Assembly: GCA_003427395.1 (NCBI GenBank)
Contig: BFEA01000168.1
Coordinates: forward strand, 1,871,937 to 1,905,858
Reading direction: 5' to 3'
Length of the DNA: 33,922 bases
Origin: Chara braunii
Taxonomy: Eukaryota > Streptophyta > Charophyceae > Charales > Characeae
Positions 21,492-30,575 of this stretch are shown here, one piece after another. How positions within the stretch are numbered: position 1 is the first letter of the stretch; every line of letters starts with the position of its first letter. Under the pieces are notes generated by a model. It saw only the letters and a program-made list of their open reading frames with translations, was not told the DNA's origin and searched no databases. The translations under genes were made by a program, and so were the position numbers.

Positions 21492-23429
21492 TGGAGAGGG
21501 AGGAGAGAGAGAAGGAGAGCTCCCGGACACTGGATAAGCGGGTGTGAGATCAGAAAGAAGTAGTGTGCGCGAAGGGGTGAGTGATCTTGTTTGAGAAAGT
21601 CAGACCGTCTGACGTGAAAGAGAGGGTTATCGTGCGCCAGGAGGGAAAGTTGCGCGCGTGAGAGCTCAAAGCTTTGCGTTGGTCTCAACGGATGTTGACG
21701 CATTGTGGTTTTCGCCCAGTGCTCTGGATGACGAAGTAAAGAGATTCGGTCGAGCGGGCGAGCAGCAGCCTCATCATCTAATTAGCAGCGCGCATGGGCG
21801 GATTGACGAGATCCCCGCTGTCCCTATTTACCATCCTGCGAAATCACAGCCAAAGAGACGGGCTTGGAAGAATTGACGGGGGCAATGCCATGTCATCTAA
21901 TTAGTGACGCACATGAATGAAATGTATCGTCATCTAATTTGTGACGCGCGTGAATGAGCGGCGCTCTTTAATGGATTAACTAGACTTTTGTTCTCCCTAT
22001 CTACCACCTTCCAAAACTACAAGGGAAACCGGTTTGAAAGAAACGGCGAGGCCAATGCCTCGTCATCTAATTAGTAACGCACGTGAATGGATTAATGGGA
22101 TTCCCATTGTTCCTATCTACCACCCTGTGAGGCTACATCAAGAAGTTCCTTTTGAGCTTGTATCGAGATCGACGCTGTGAAATAACCGGTCTCAACGAAT
22201 GTTGACGCAATATGTTTTTTGCCCAGTGCCCTGAGCCTCAAAGCGAAGAGATTTGACCAAGCGCAGGTAAACGAGAGAGTGACTATGACTCTCTTAAGCT
22301 AGCGAAATGTTGGATCATCTTATCAGTGACGCCCGTGCTCAGGATAGCACGCACGTTGGGGAGATGATCCGGTACGGGGGAGGGAAGAGACGACAATTGA
22401 GCCTTCTTTGTCGAGTTATTCACGAGTCGAGAAGGGAGTAAGAAAAGTCAGGACGGTGGTGGAAGGAGTCTTATGGAATCGGGATTTTTCCAAAATTGCC
22501 ATTATAGACGCATGAAATTCCTGAAATATCCTTGGGCACTTCATGAATTCCCAGGGATACCCCCGTACGCTTGAGGCCTGCTATGTGAGGGAAGCTTTTG
22601 TTGTCGGGAAACCTCACTTCTATGGGAATAAGTCGGGGGTTTATTGTCTACACGTTTAGTACCACTGTTACCCCAGTGGTCTCATTATTTTTGCCTATTT
22701 ACTTATTTTACAATTTTTACTTACTAATACACAACATTTGGTATCCTTGTGAAGAGCCAACAAAAATTCAACAGTAGAGGCTTGGCTGATGGCGGCAACA
22801 GCTGAGCGCCGGAACTGCAAATTCTGAAACGCAGGGGGGAAAACCCAGCAAACTCCGGTCTACAAAGGAGTTGCCTCAACCTCGACCTGGGATCAGACAA
22901 AGGAGTGGACTCAAGATCCTTTTCAAAGAACAGACTCGGGAATGAGAATGGCAGGCAACGGCGGACTTAAGATTGAGTATGTAGCCTACTGAAGACTCTG
23001 GTATGATCCTGTGGAAAACTGCAGTTTTCAAGATTTGAGTTCGCAGCGAGCAACGAAGTTGAGTCTGAAGCGCTCTGTAGACTCAGCAGCGATCTGCAGA
23101 CTCAGGCCATACTCAACACTAAATTATTTGAACTGGACCATGCCTTGGACTGTTGTCATGTAGACTGAAACCTCAAATCTCTCATGTTCACCACACACTT
23201 GGACAGGGTCCAAAGGAGTTGAACTCATCATTATAGATTGGTAGGTTCTTGTTCAGAATCATCATTTGTGATATTACTGTTATTGTATGTTTGAGCATAT
23301 GTGACTGGATTCAGACGTAGTTATTTGCAGGTTGCAGGAGCCACGGAACAGTTCTCCCGCGGGTGACAGACACGGGGCGGAATATAGGGCCGTTCCGGTG
23401 CGCCGGCAGAGCCCTTCTCCAGGTCGACA
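18892..23429 (+). repeat. 3' LTR (4538 bp, with a 115-base gap)
   Basis: It begins TGTCGGGCGGCT and ends CCAGGTCGACA, parallel to 10104-14670. It contains the same 23-bp minisatellite (about 20979-21313), then the N gap, then the rest of the GA run (21429-21482), and the same internal modules. It carries extra segments near 22500-22530 and 23200-23230 that the 5' LTR lacks. The length is nominal because the gap size is probably arbitrary. Confidence 0.87.
21314..21428. other. Assembly gap (115 N)
   Basis: The run of 115 N falls exactly where the GA microsatellite begins in the 5' LTR. The missing sequence is almost certainly more of the GA array and the end of the minisatellite. Confidence 0.98.
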
Positions 23430-24024
23430 ACGTCAATAATGGGTCGAACGCGAAGGGTCTGGTTACCAGTCTGCAGTCAAGGTTTGAAATTGGACCATTT
23501 GTTCCCCCTCGACGTGACTGGTGGGGAACTGAAGCTCGAAAGAGCAAACAGGGAGAGGAAAGTTAACAAAGAAAGGGACAATTAACGAAAAAAAAAAGAA
23601 AGGGTTAAACCCTAGCGCCACCTCAGCTATGGGATCGTCCGGTCTTACAGCTGGAGGTAGCGGTCTGAATTCGGACACAAGTGTGAAATGTAAAACTTTT
23701 TGTTTCCATTTTCCCCTTTTCCTTTTTATTTCATCTCTCTTTCCCTTCTCTTTTTTTAGCTTCTACGACTTTTGCACCTATCCCAGAACACGACTTTCGA
23801 GGCTCGGCATGCAGCTGAAAAGACCGCTCCAGCTTTTTTCTGTCGCGCCCACCGGCGAGCCCAGCGGCTACCACAGCCATAGGCCGGTCTGTTGTGTAGC
23901 AGGGCGTCGAGCCTGCGTGGTCAAATTGGTAAGTCCAGTGGAGTGCAGAGCCTGTCATCCTACGTAAGTCCATGACCTGGTATCTCGTACTCAGCGGAGG
24001 GTCGGGATACCACGCCCTCCGACA
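23430..24024 (-). mobile_element. X element copy 1, outer end (right of the nested insertion)
   Basis: Read on the minus strand, it starts TGTCGGAGGGCGTGG at 24024 and is an inverted, diverged copy of 24656-25270. Shared landmarks include GTCTGTTGT, GGTAGCGGTC, ACAAGTGTG, ATTTCAT, GACGTGACT and CCTCCGACA. The sequence stops at the 3' LTR and resumes on the other side of the giant element at 10103. The TG start is LTR-like, but no matching second LTR is in the window. Confidence 0.65.
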
Positions 24025-24573
24025 TGATACCAAACCCCCGCCCAGCGTCCCCACTGGGCCAAAAGGAAGTTGGTAGTCAGTAGAAAACAACATGATCCAA
24101 CAATTTATTCCTTCACTCATTCGGACGGGACTAAAGTCCGTAGCGGAGCTTCTCTTCGCTATTTTGCATTTGTAAACGACCCACACTTACCGCAGAGCAT
24201 GGTAGGGCACTTTCTTTCGCCATAGTCTGTGTCTTTTTAACGGGGAATGGGGAAATTAAACTCCCATTGAATCCCGTTGAAACTGAAAAAATCCCATTGA
24301 ATTGCCACTAAACGTAAAAATGGGCCCCTCCTTTGCTTTCGGAAAAACTGAAATGATGCACGGGGTCCGGAACACGTGGCCCTAGGCACCTGCGCTCTCA
24401 AAACCCCTCCCCAACACAAAAAAAGACATTTCCCTAACCCCTGAAGCACCTCTTACACCACCGAATGAGACCAACATCGACCGGCTTGCCACCCACGAGT
24501 GTTGTCACGTGGGGATCCCTGGAGCCCAAGCCAGGGTAGGGGTTTCACCCCTGGACCCCCGCCCCCCCCCAAA

Positions 24574-24626
<53 letters not shown>

Positions 24627-24655
24627 CCCCCCCCGCTCCCAGCCCACACACCCGC
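24025..24655. other. Spacer between the head-to-head X copies, with poly-C
   Basis: The 631 bp between the two TGTCGGA ends hold short repeats of CCCATTGAAT type (about 24260-24305) and a C-rich region. Open frames over the C run (poly-proline or poly-glycine) have no meaning. No gene is seen. Confidence 0.6.
24576..24625. repeat. Poly-C homopolymer, 50 bp
   Basis: Fifty consecutive C residues, flanked by further interrupted C runs (24555-24639). The length is likely unreliable because of sequencing slippage. The G-rich strand could form quadruplexes. Confidence 0.95.
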
Positions 24656-25297
24656 TGTCGGACGGCGAGGTGTTTCGACCCTCCGCTTTGTTCCGAGTGC
24701 TTGCTCATGTACCTCCGCTGTGTACCGAGTGCCTGCTCACGTACCTCCGCTGCGTAGCAGATACCAGTCCACAGGGTCATACGGGGTGCCAAGTTCACTT
24801 TGGGCCTTCCAGTTGAACCACACAGGCTCGCCGTTCTGCCATACAGCAGACTGACCCGTGGTTGAAGTGACCGTCGGGTCCGCCAAGGGGCGCGACAGTA
24901 AAGGTTAGCGCGGACTACTCGGCCACACGCTAGGCCCCAATGGGCGTGTTCTGGGCTAATTGCAGAGGGAAACAAAAATGAAATAAAAACAAATGGGGGA
25001 AACAGGAAGAAAAAAAAAAGTTTACACTGCACACTTGTATCGGAACTGGACCGCTACCCCTAGGTGTCAAGTCGGGCATATCCATAGTTGGGTGGGGGTC
25101 ACTGGGGTTTTCCCATTTTTCTTCCTCTTCTTTTATTAGTCATTTCGGCCTGTTCGAATTCTAAGTTCTCCGTTTAGTCACGTCACGGGGGAACGACGAA
25201 CAGTATGGGTTTGAATTGAAAGTGGAAAATGGGTGGTGTGGGCTGCCTGACCTTTCACTTTAGTTTCCGTGAGCTCGACCAGTAAGGTACTGCCGAT

Positions 25298-25501
25298 GTG
25301 AGGGCCCCAAAAATAGGAGCACCTGCGGCCTCATCGGTAGGGGACTCATCACCTCATGTGAAAGGTCATAAGCCCCCTCCTTGCCATCGGACATGGGTAC
25401 CCATTCAGGATAATCCAGTAGCACGTTTTGAAGAGAAAGAGGTGCCCGTTGGTATCCCGTTATGGGACCACCGCGTCGAATCTATGATCGCTTCACGCTA
25501 A
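25298..25501 (+). other. Conserved leader segment of X copy 2
   Basis: This open frame includes PPCHRTWVPIQD and VPVGIPLWD, matching the minus-strand segment at 9880-10086 at protein level over about 55 residues. It ends at a TAA after MIASR. No domain is recognised. Its conservation in both X copies is the only sign that it matters. Confidence 0.45.
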
Positions 25502-26159
25502 GGACAGGGTGACAGGTGATTGACTGCAGATGGCTCTGCGGGTGCTATAACCGTTGAGGTCCCCGTTTTCTATGTTTTCATTTTACTTTATCTTATCTTA
25601 TTTTATTAATTTCTGGATTATAAATTTTTAAAATATAGAATTATAAAAGTCATACGAGTTACTCGTTCAGAACACTAGGATCGCGGTACAGGAAAGCTTA
25701 TAAGAGACGAGAGATGCCCTACCAGCTATTTGCAAATAGCTGAGCATGGGAGGTCTCGTTGCGCACAAGTGGTTATCGGGTACCTGAAATTTCATAGATG
25801 AAAATTGTGAAGTGGAAAAAATTGAGTTGTTTTGTTTGTCATGAAAATCATACTTGGATCATAAATTCGGGAGGAGGTCACTGACGTTCATGGTGAAAAA
25901 ATTTAGTAAAATATTTTATTCATATCTTAAAAAACATGTCTTGAAATGTCTCTATTTTTCACCCGCTTGAAAAGTTCCCTGCTTTTCGCCTACTTGAAAG
26001 TTTCACACCCACCCTCTTCTTGAAAACTTAATGCGTTTTTCATGATTTCGGACCCTCTTGAAATTTTCAGGATTTCCCCTCCCCCCCATCTCCCCAATCA
26101 TGTAAATCATAACCAAACTTGAAGTGGTGAAGATTATGAATAATATGAAAACACTCTTC
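25502..26159. other. AT-rich stretch before the hairpin array
   Basis: No gene is visible. Part of it (25560-25680) is extremely AT-rich. From about 25960 it contains fragments such as CTTGAAA and TTCATGATTT that foreshadow the hairpin repeat. The junction between X and the inserted repeats probably lies here. Confidence 0.4.
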
Positions 26160-27132
26160 CCCTGATGCTTAGAGAGCATTTTGAAAATCATGAACGAACC
26201 GGAAGTGATGAAGATCATTCATGATTTTCACCCGTCTGAAAATCATGAATGAACCTGAAGGTGAAGATCATGAATAGTATTAAAGCACTGCCTCCCCCCC
26301 CTCGTGCATAAAGAGGATCATGAAAACCATGAATGAACCTTAAGTGGTGAAAATCGCGAATGATTTAAAAACACCCCCCGACCAACGGGAGGGTGCTTTC
26401 AGACCATTCCTTCGTCGTCACCACTTCAAAATCGTTCATGATTTTCATTATGCATAAAGAGCATCATGAAAATTATGAATGAATCTGGAGTGGTGAAGAT
26501 CATGTATGGTATGAAAGCACCCCTCCCGGGCCACAGGGGAGGTGCTTTCAAACCATTCATGGTCTTCACCACTTCAAGATCATTCATTATTTTCATGATG
26601 CATAAAGAGCATCATGAAAATCATGAACGAACCTGAAGTGGTGAAGATCATGAATGGTATAAAAGCATGAAAGCACTACCCCTCAGCCACCTGGGGGGTG
26701 CTTTCATACTATTCATGGTCTTCACCACTTCAAGATCGTTTACGATTTTTATGATGCATAGAGAGCATCATGAAAATCATGAACAAACCTGGACTAGTTA
26801 AGATCGTGAATAGTTTGAAAGCACCCTCCCCCGACCACCGGGGTGTGCTTTCAAACCATTCATGATCTTCACCACTTCAAGATCATTCATGATTTTCATG
26901 ATCCTTACGATGCATAAAGAGTATCATGAAAATCATGAATGAACCTGAAGTGGTGAAGATCATGAATGGTATGAACCCCCCCCCCCCCTGCTGGCCATCG
27001 GGGGGGTGCTTTAAAACCATTCATGGTCTTCATCACTTCAAGATCGTTTATGATTTTCATGATGCATAAAGGGCATTATGGAAATCATGAATGGACTTGA
27101 AGTAGTGAAAATCGTGAATGGTATGAAAGCAC
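26160..27132. repeat. Tandem array of long hairpins (146-156 bp period)
   Basis: Units starting at TGCATA (26305, 26451, 26599, 26755, 26911, 27063) each contain a left arm with ATCATGAAAATCATGAA, CCTGAAGTGGTGAAGATCA and GAAAGCACC. A short C/G-rich centre follows, then the near-perfect reverse complement. Each full unit is thus an imperfect palindrome with arms of about 60-65 bp. Five complete units are followed by a lone left arm, which runs into the 81-bp array. A degraded start lies at 26160-26300. No ORF is supported. Confidence 0.9.
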
Positions 27133-27134
27133 CT

Positions 27135-27659
27135 TGAAACCAAACCCTATGACCACCAATTTTTTATACCTGAACATCCCGAATCATCCCGAAGTGATGA
27201 AGGACTTGAACACTCTGAAACCAGACCCTATGGCCACTTGTTTTTTATACATGAACATCCCGAATCATCCTGAAGTGATGAAGGACGTGAACACCCTGAA
27301 TCCAAACCCTATGGCCACCTGTTTTTGATACCAGAACATCCCGAATCATCCTGAAGTGGTGAAGGACCTTAACACCCTAAAACCAGGCTCTATGGCCTCC
27401 TCTTTTTGACAACTGAGCATCGCAAATAATCCTGAAGTGATGAAGGATCTGAACACCCTGAAACCAGACCCTATGGCCACCTGTTCTTGATACTTGAACA
27501 TCCCGAATCATCCTGAAGTGGTGAAGGATCTGAACACCCTGAAACCAAACCCTATGGCCACCTGTTTTTGATACCTGAATATCCCGAATCATCTTGAAGT
27601 GATGAAGGACCTAAACACCTTGAATCCAGAGTCTACGACCACCTGTTTTTGATACCTGA
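27135..27659. repeat. 81-bp tandem array, 6.5 units without indels
   Basis: Units begin TGAAACCA or TGAATCCA at 27135, 27216, 27297, 27378, 27459, 27540 and 27621, exactly 81 bp apart. Each contains CTATGGCCACCTGTTTTT, GAACATCCCGAATCATCC and TGAAGTGGTGAAGGA with point changes only. In one plus frame the first two units encode 27-residue repeats (IPNHPEVMKD), but later units have a TGA in that frame. The TGAAGTGGTGAAG motif is shared with the hairpin arms. Confidence 0.93.
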
Positions 27660-28026
27660 GAGAAACATGGATTATGAAAAACCTGCAACCTTTCAAATAA
27701 GTCATGAAAATTGTAGGTAAGGGTGAGGAAAACATAGGACAATGAAAAGGTAGTTGGAGTAAGTTACACACATAAAATATGTGTGATGAAAAATATACAC
27801 ATTGTTAACCTTCTCTCTCGCTGCGTTGATGAAGGTGGTCTGGGATGAGTCAGTGATAGGCATTTTGTATGCTCGTACGCCTATGGCCGGACTTGGGCTG
27901 TTTTGGGCAACCGGGCGGACGTGAGGCAGTCTGTCTGCGTACGCGTATGTGGAGTGTTAAGCCCGGGTTGTTTCGGAAGTCAGTGGCCAGGTACCATATA
28001 TAGCCTATTTAAAAAGGGGCACAATT
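27660..28026. other. Leader between the 81-bp array and the X coding region
   Basis: No gene is seen. ATATATAG (27996-28003) and TATTTAAAAAG (28006-28016) look TATA-like but lie only about 20-30 bases before the ATG at 28027, too close to be its promoter. No clear match to 9512-9880 of the other copy. Confidence 0.35.
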
Positions 28027-28517
28027 ATGGTGCGCGGTAATGGGTTGTACGAGTAAGGCCAAGGTATCTCCAGTTCCTCTGGAGGTGGGAGCGGATGTCT
28101 GGAGAAGGGCCTACGGTGACGACCATTTTGGATTACAGTCACTTTAATGAGGAGGCAAAATTGAAGATAAACATAGAGGGAGGAAAAGAGGAGGAAATGA
28201 GAGCGGACCAGGTACTACAGGCGGCCATCACAGAGTTCAAGGATCGTGCAAAGAGAAGGTGCAGAAGGGACGGGGTCACAGATGAGGTGAAAGTGCCCGT
28301 CTCGTATCTGGAGGCAGAGACCTTAACTGACATGGCGGAAAGAGAATACATGTACCTGAACCGTGACACGGAGGTAGAGAGTGAGGTGAGCGATCTGGAC
28401 GGGGAGACTCAGTCCTGGCACGGGCTGGATCAGTGGCGGAGGGATCGCCCGTCGGCTGAGCTTGTGGAGAGTGGCCCAAAGGCCAACTCGAGGCGACGGA
28501 AGGACCAGGACCGTTAG
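28027..28517 (+). pseudogene. Unknown X-element protein, copy 2, one-base frameshift
   Basis: The ATG at 28027 gives MVRGNGLYE and then a stop. Sequence matching the other copy resumes one frame over as RYLQFLWRWER and stays open to the TAG at 28515. Total length is 491 nt against 492 nt in copy 1, so a single deleted base explains the break. From 28095 the frame is intact for 140 residues, with GPTVTTILDYS, a basic middle (KDRAKRRCRR), an acidic C-terminal half (ESEVSDLDGE) and the ending ANSRRRKDQDR. No known domain is recognised. Alternatively a shorter protein may start at the ATG at 28095. Confidence 0.65.
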
Positions 28518-28523
28518 GCGACT

Positions 28524-28634
28524 ATGAGAAAAAGGGTTGGACACGACAACGAAGAGGTCAAGGTAGCTAGGCTGCTAGACACGAAAGAGAGCGTGGTCGA
28601 CCGAGAGAATGAACTTGTCGGTCTGCGAATCTAG
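28524..28634 (+). other. Short in-frame ORF just after the X protein
   Basis: Thirty-six codons starting MRKRVGHDNEEVK lie in the same frame, two codons after the stop of the X coding region. The peptide is charged and helix-prone. The minus copy has an open but only weakly similar stretch after its stop. It may be chance or a former C-terminal extension. Confidence 0.2.
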
Positions 28635-29051
28635 CCCTATGTCCGACCACATCTGTCACCCGTGGGAGGGCTAGTCCCGGGCTCCTGTAACCTGCAAAAT
28701 CCATCACTAAATCAGATATAAACACAAAGTGCGAACTAGACGCCAACTCGGAATACAGAAAGAACAAGAAAATCGTTTTTAATCAATTAATAACGATAGA
28801 CGCAGGTGCGCTACATCCTATCCCAGGGCAGTCTTCCTCACACCAGTCCAGAGGTTCATTTTGCGTCGAGACCGAGCGTATCGTATTCTTTCCTGGGATG
28901 TCATTGGTACCGCCCCTGTCGGCGAAATAGAGTAGGTTTGCGGTCCCATTAGGCCCGACTCTTGATTTGAGTCTGGACTCCGATCTGAGGCTCGCTTGAC
29001 TGTAGGAAAAGACGACGTCTTGGTTCACTCGAGCGAGGATTTGGCCCTGCC
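28635..29051. other. No feature seen
   Basis: Mixed-composition DNA follows the X element. TGTCACCCG near 28653 resembles an LTR start but has no partner. A minus frame across it is open mainly because of the array that follows. Confidence 0.4.
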
Positions 29052-29360
29052 CTTGGTCTTGGTCTGGTCTAGGTCTGGTCTCATCTGGTCTGGTCTGTTT
29101 GGTTCTGATGCAGTCTGATCTGATTTGGTGCGTTCTGATCTGCCCTGGTCTGATTTGGTTCTGATGTAGTTCGATCTGGTCTGGTGCGATCTGATCTGGC
29201 CTGGTCTTATTTGGTTCTAATGTAGTCTGATCTGGTCTGGTCTGAGTCTGTTCTGAGTCCGGTCTCATCTGGTCTCGTCTGAGTCTGGTCTCATCTGGAC
29301 CGGTCTGAGTCCGGTCTAGTCCGGTCCGAACGGGTCTGGCCCGGTTCTGGTCTGGTTCGA
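29052..29360. repeat. TCTGG/TCTGA-rich array with a 56-bp higher-order unit
   Basis: The plus strand is built of short TCTGGTCTGATCTG-type words. Units starting GGTTCTGATG or GGTTCTAATG recur at 29101, 29157 and 29213, exactly 56 bp apart, with shorter 5-10-bp periodicity elsewhere. The minus strand is open for 348 codons (28783-29829) as an arginine/proline/aspartate/glutamine repeat (RPDQTRPDQ). This is a by-product of the array rather than a credible gene. Confidence 0.85.
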
Positions 29361-29892
29361 TGAATGCACGTGACCGGTGTCGGGACTGGTGAGTCCCGAA
29401 TAACATCCCGTCACTCGAAAGACTGTATATGGTCAGTTTGTGCAGAGCAGAGAAAACCAGAGGCAAGGAGGATGGAAGAATCGAAAGCGTACGCACAGAT
29501 ACTTGGGATCCAGAGGCTGCCCGGAGTCGCTGGGGCCATGGAACCTTGAGAAAATTAACGGAACGGGAGGCGGCAAAGGACCGCAAGAAAATGACAAAGG
29601 CGACCCTTCCCCCGAAAAAGGAGAAGGACTGCCGAAAGAAGTAACGACGTAGGGCGCGCGCCGCAAGGAAAAAGGAAGGGAGAAGACGACAAGTGAGGTA
29701 CCGGCGCATGAAGACGTAGCCCGGACTAATGGGCGCCACCGGGATGCGACGCCGAGAGGGCCAAGGGGGCCACAGGCCAAGTGACGACCCACACCCGGAG
29801 AGGAGGGTGCGCGAAACGCGAGAAGACACAAGGGAAGAAGGCTGCCAGGAGGCAGAAAAATGACAAGAGTGTCAACGGGACCGCCGACGAGA

Positions 29893-30135
29893 CATGTACC
29901 GGTAGGACAAAGTGTCGGGGACCACACGAGACTAGGCAAAAATGTGGTACCGGTGGGACAAAGTGTCGGGGACCACACGGGACTAAGCAAAAATGCGGTA
30001 CCGGTGGGACAAAGTGTCGGGGACCACACGGAACTAGGCAAAAATGTGGTACCAGCGGGACAAAGTGTCGGAGACCACATGGGACTAGGCGGAAATGTGG
30101 TGCCGGCAGGGCAAGTACCGGCGGGACTAGTGTCG
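29893..30135. repeat. 51-bp tandem array, about 4.7 units
   Basis: Units at 29893, 29944, 29995, 30046 and 30097 (the last one partial) contain GTACCGGTGGGACAAAGTGT, CGGGGACCACACGGGACTA and GGCAAAAATG. The period of 51 bp is a multiple of three, so two plus frames and one minus frame stay open with 17-residue repeats. The longest frame of the window (418 codons, 29433-30689 minus) crosses it. Confidence 0.9.
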
Positions 30136-30575
30136 GGAATTAATGCGGGATAAGTGTCGGGGACTTGTGACGTCCCAGGAAAAAATTGGTGCAAACAAAT
30201 AAAACAAGTTGCACCATCAAGATCGGAGATTTTGACGACCAAAAATATTTGCACCACTTGTGCAAGCACTAGTGGGAGCAAGCGGGAGGCCAAAAAAAAA
30301 AAAAAAGTAAAGAAAACAAGTGCTAGAGCCATGGGAGCAATCCGAAAAAATCTCGGATTGGCCTCCCCCAAGAAAATGGGGCCAAAAGAGTCAATATGAG
30401 AAAAACAGGCTCCACGGAGAAAATCGGTGCATAGGGGGCCTACCGTTTGGAAGAGTGAGGGGCAAACGGTAGCTCCCAAGGTCATGGAAGGGCCATAACT
30501 GCAGTCCGAGAAATAACGGACTGACCCTTGGACATAGGAAGGGACAAAACTAAGAGGAAGAGACAAGGAAAGGGC

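Larger units (their letters stand above)
10104..23429 (+). mobile_element. 13.3-kb giant-LTR non-autonomous retrotransposon (LARD-like)
   Basis: Two direct repeats of 4567 and 4538 bp, each starting TGTCG and ending CGACA, enclose 4.2 kb. The 5' LTR is followed after one base by TGGTGCCGTTGCCGGGAA, close to plant primer sites for tRNA-Asp (TGGCGCCGTTGCCGGGGA). A nine-G polypurine stretch lies seven bases before the 3' LTR. The interior holds a damaged gag and a 218-codon ORF. I find no protease, reverse transcriptase, RNase H or integrase motifs, so it would depend on an autonomous partner. Long LTRs with a short interior match the published LARD class. No clean 5-bp target duplication is visible; the best candidate is ACTT before versus ACGT after, one mismatch in four bases. 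It interrupts X copy 1. Confidence 0.88.
24656..28517 (+). mobile_element. X element copy 2, with a 2.4-kb insertion
   Basis: It starts TGTCGGACGGCGAGG at 24656 and is the inverted counterpart of copy 1 through about 25500. After an AT-rich stretch and the repeat arrays (about 25570-27990), the X coding region follows at 28027-28517. In copy 1 the conserved leader and the ATG are only about 370 bp apart, so the arrays were probably inserted here. A 32-bp tandem repeat (24680-24711 and 24712-24743, CCTCCGCT...) is specific to this copy. Confidence 0.6.

Noticed and set aside
10104-23429. Segmental duplication instead of LTRs
   Set aside because: The direct repeats have TGTCG/CGACA ends, a tRNA-Asp primer site one base after the first copy and a polypurine tract before the second, which a plain duplication would not have.
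23430-23434. 5-bp target-site duplication of the giant element
   Set aside because: CACTT before the 5' LTR and ACGTC after the 3' LTR do not match. Only a 4-bp ACTT/ACGT reading with one mismatch is possible.
24499-24816. Proline-rich or glycine-rich frames over the poly-C tract
   Set aside because: They are homopolymer translations of uncertain length on both strands.
26305-27659. CRISPR-like array
   Set aside because: Regular spacing was noticed, but the units are repeats throughout with no unique spacers, palindromic over their whole length or 81 bp long, in a eukaryotic context.
27996-28016. TATA box for the X protein
   Set aside because: It is only about 20-30 bases from the ATG and not found at the equivalent place in copy 1.
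28783-29829. 348-codon minus frame with RPDQT repeats
   Set aside because: It is a translation of the TCTGG/TCTGA array and shows no non-repetitive conserved part.
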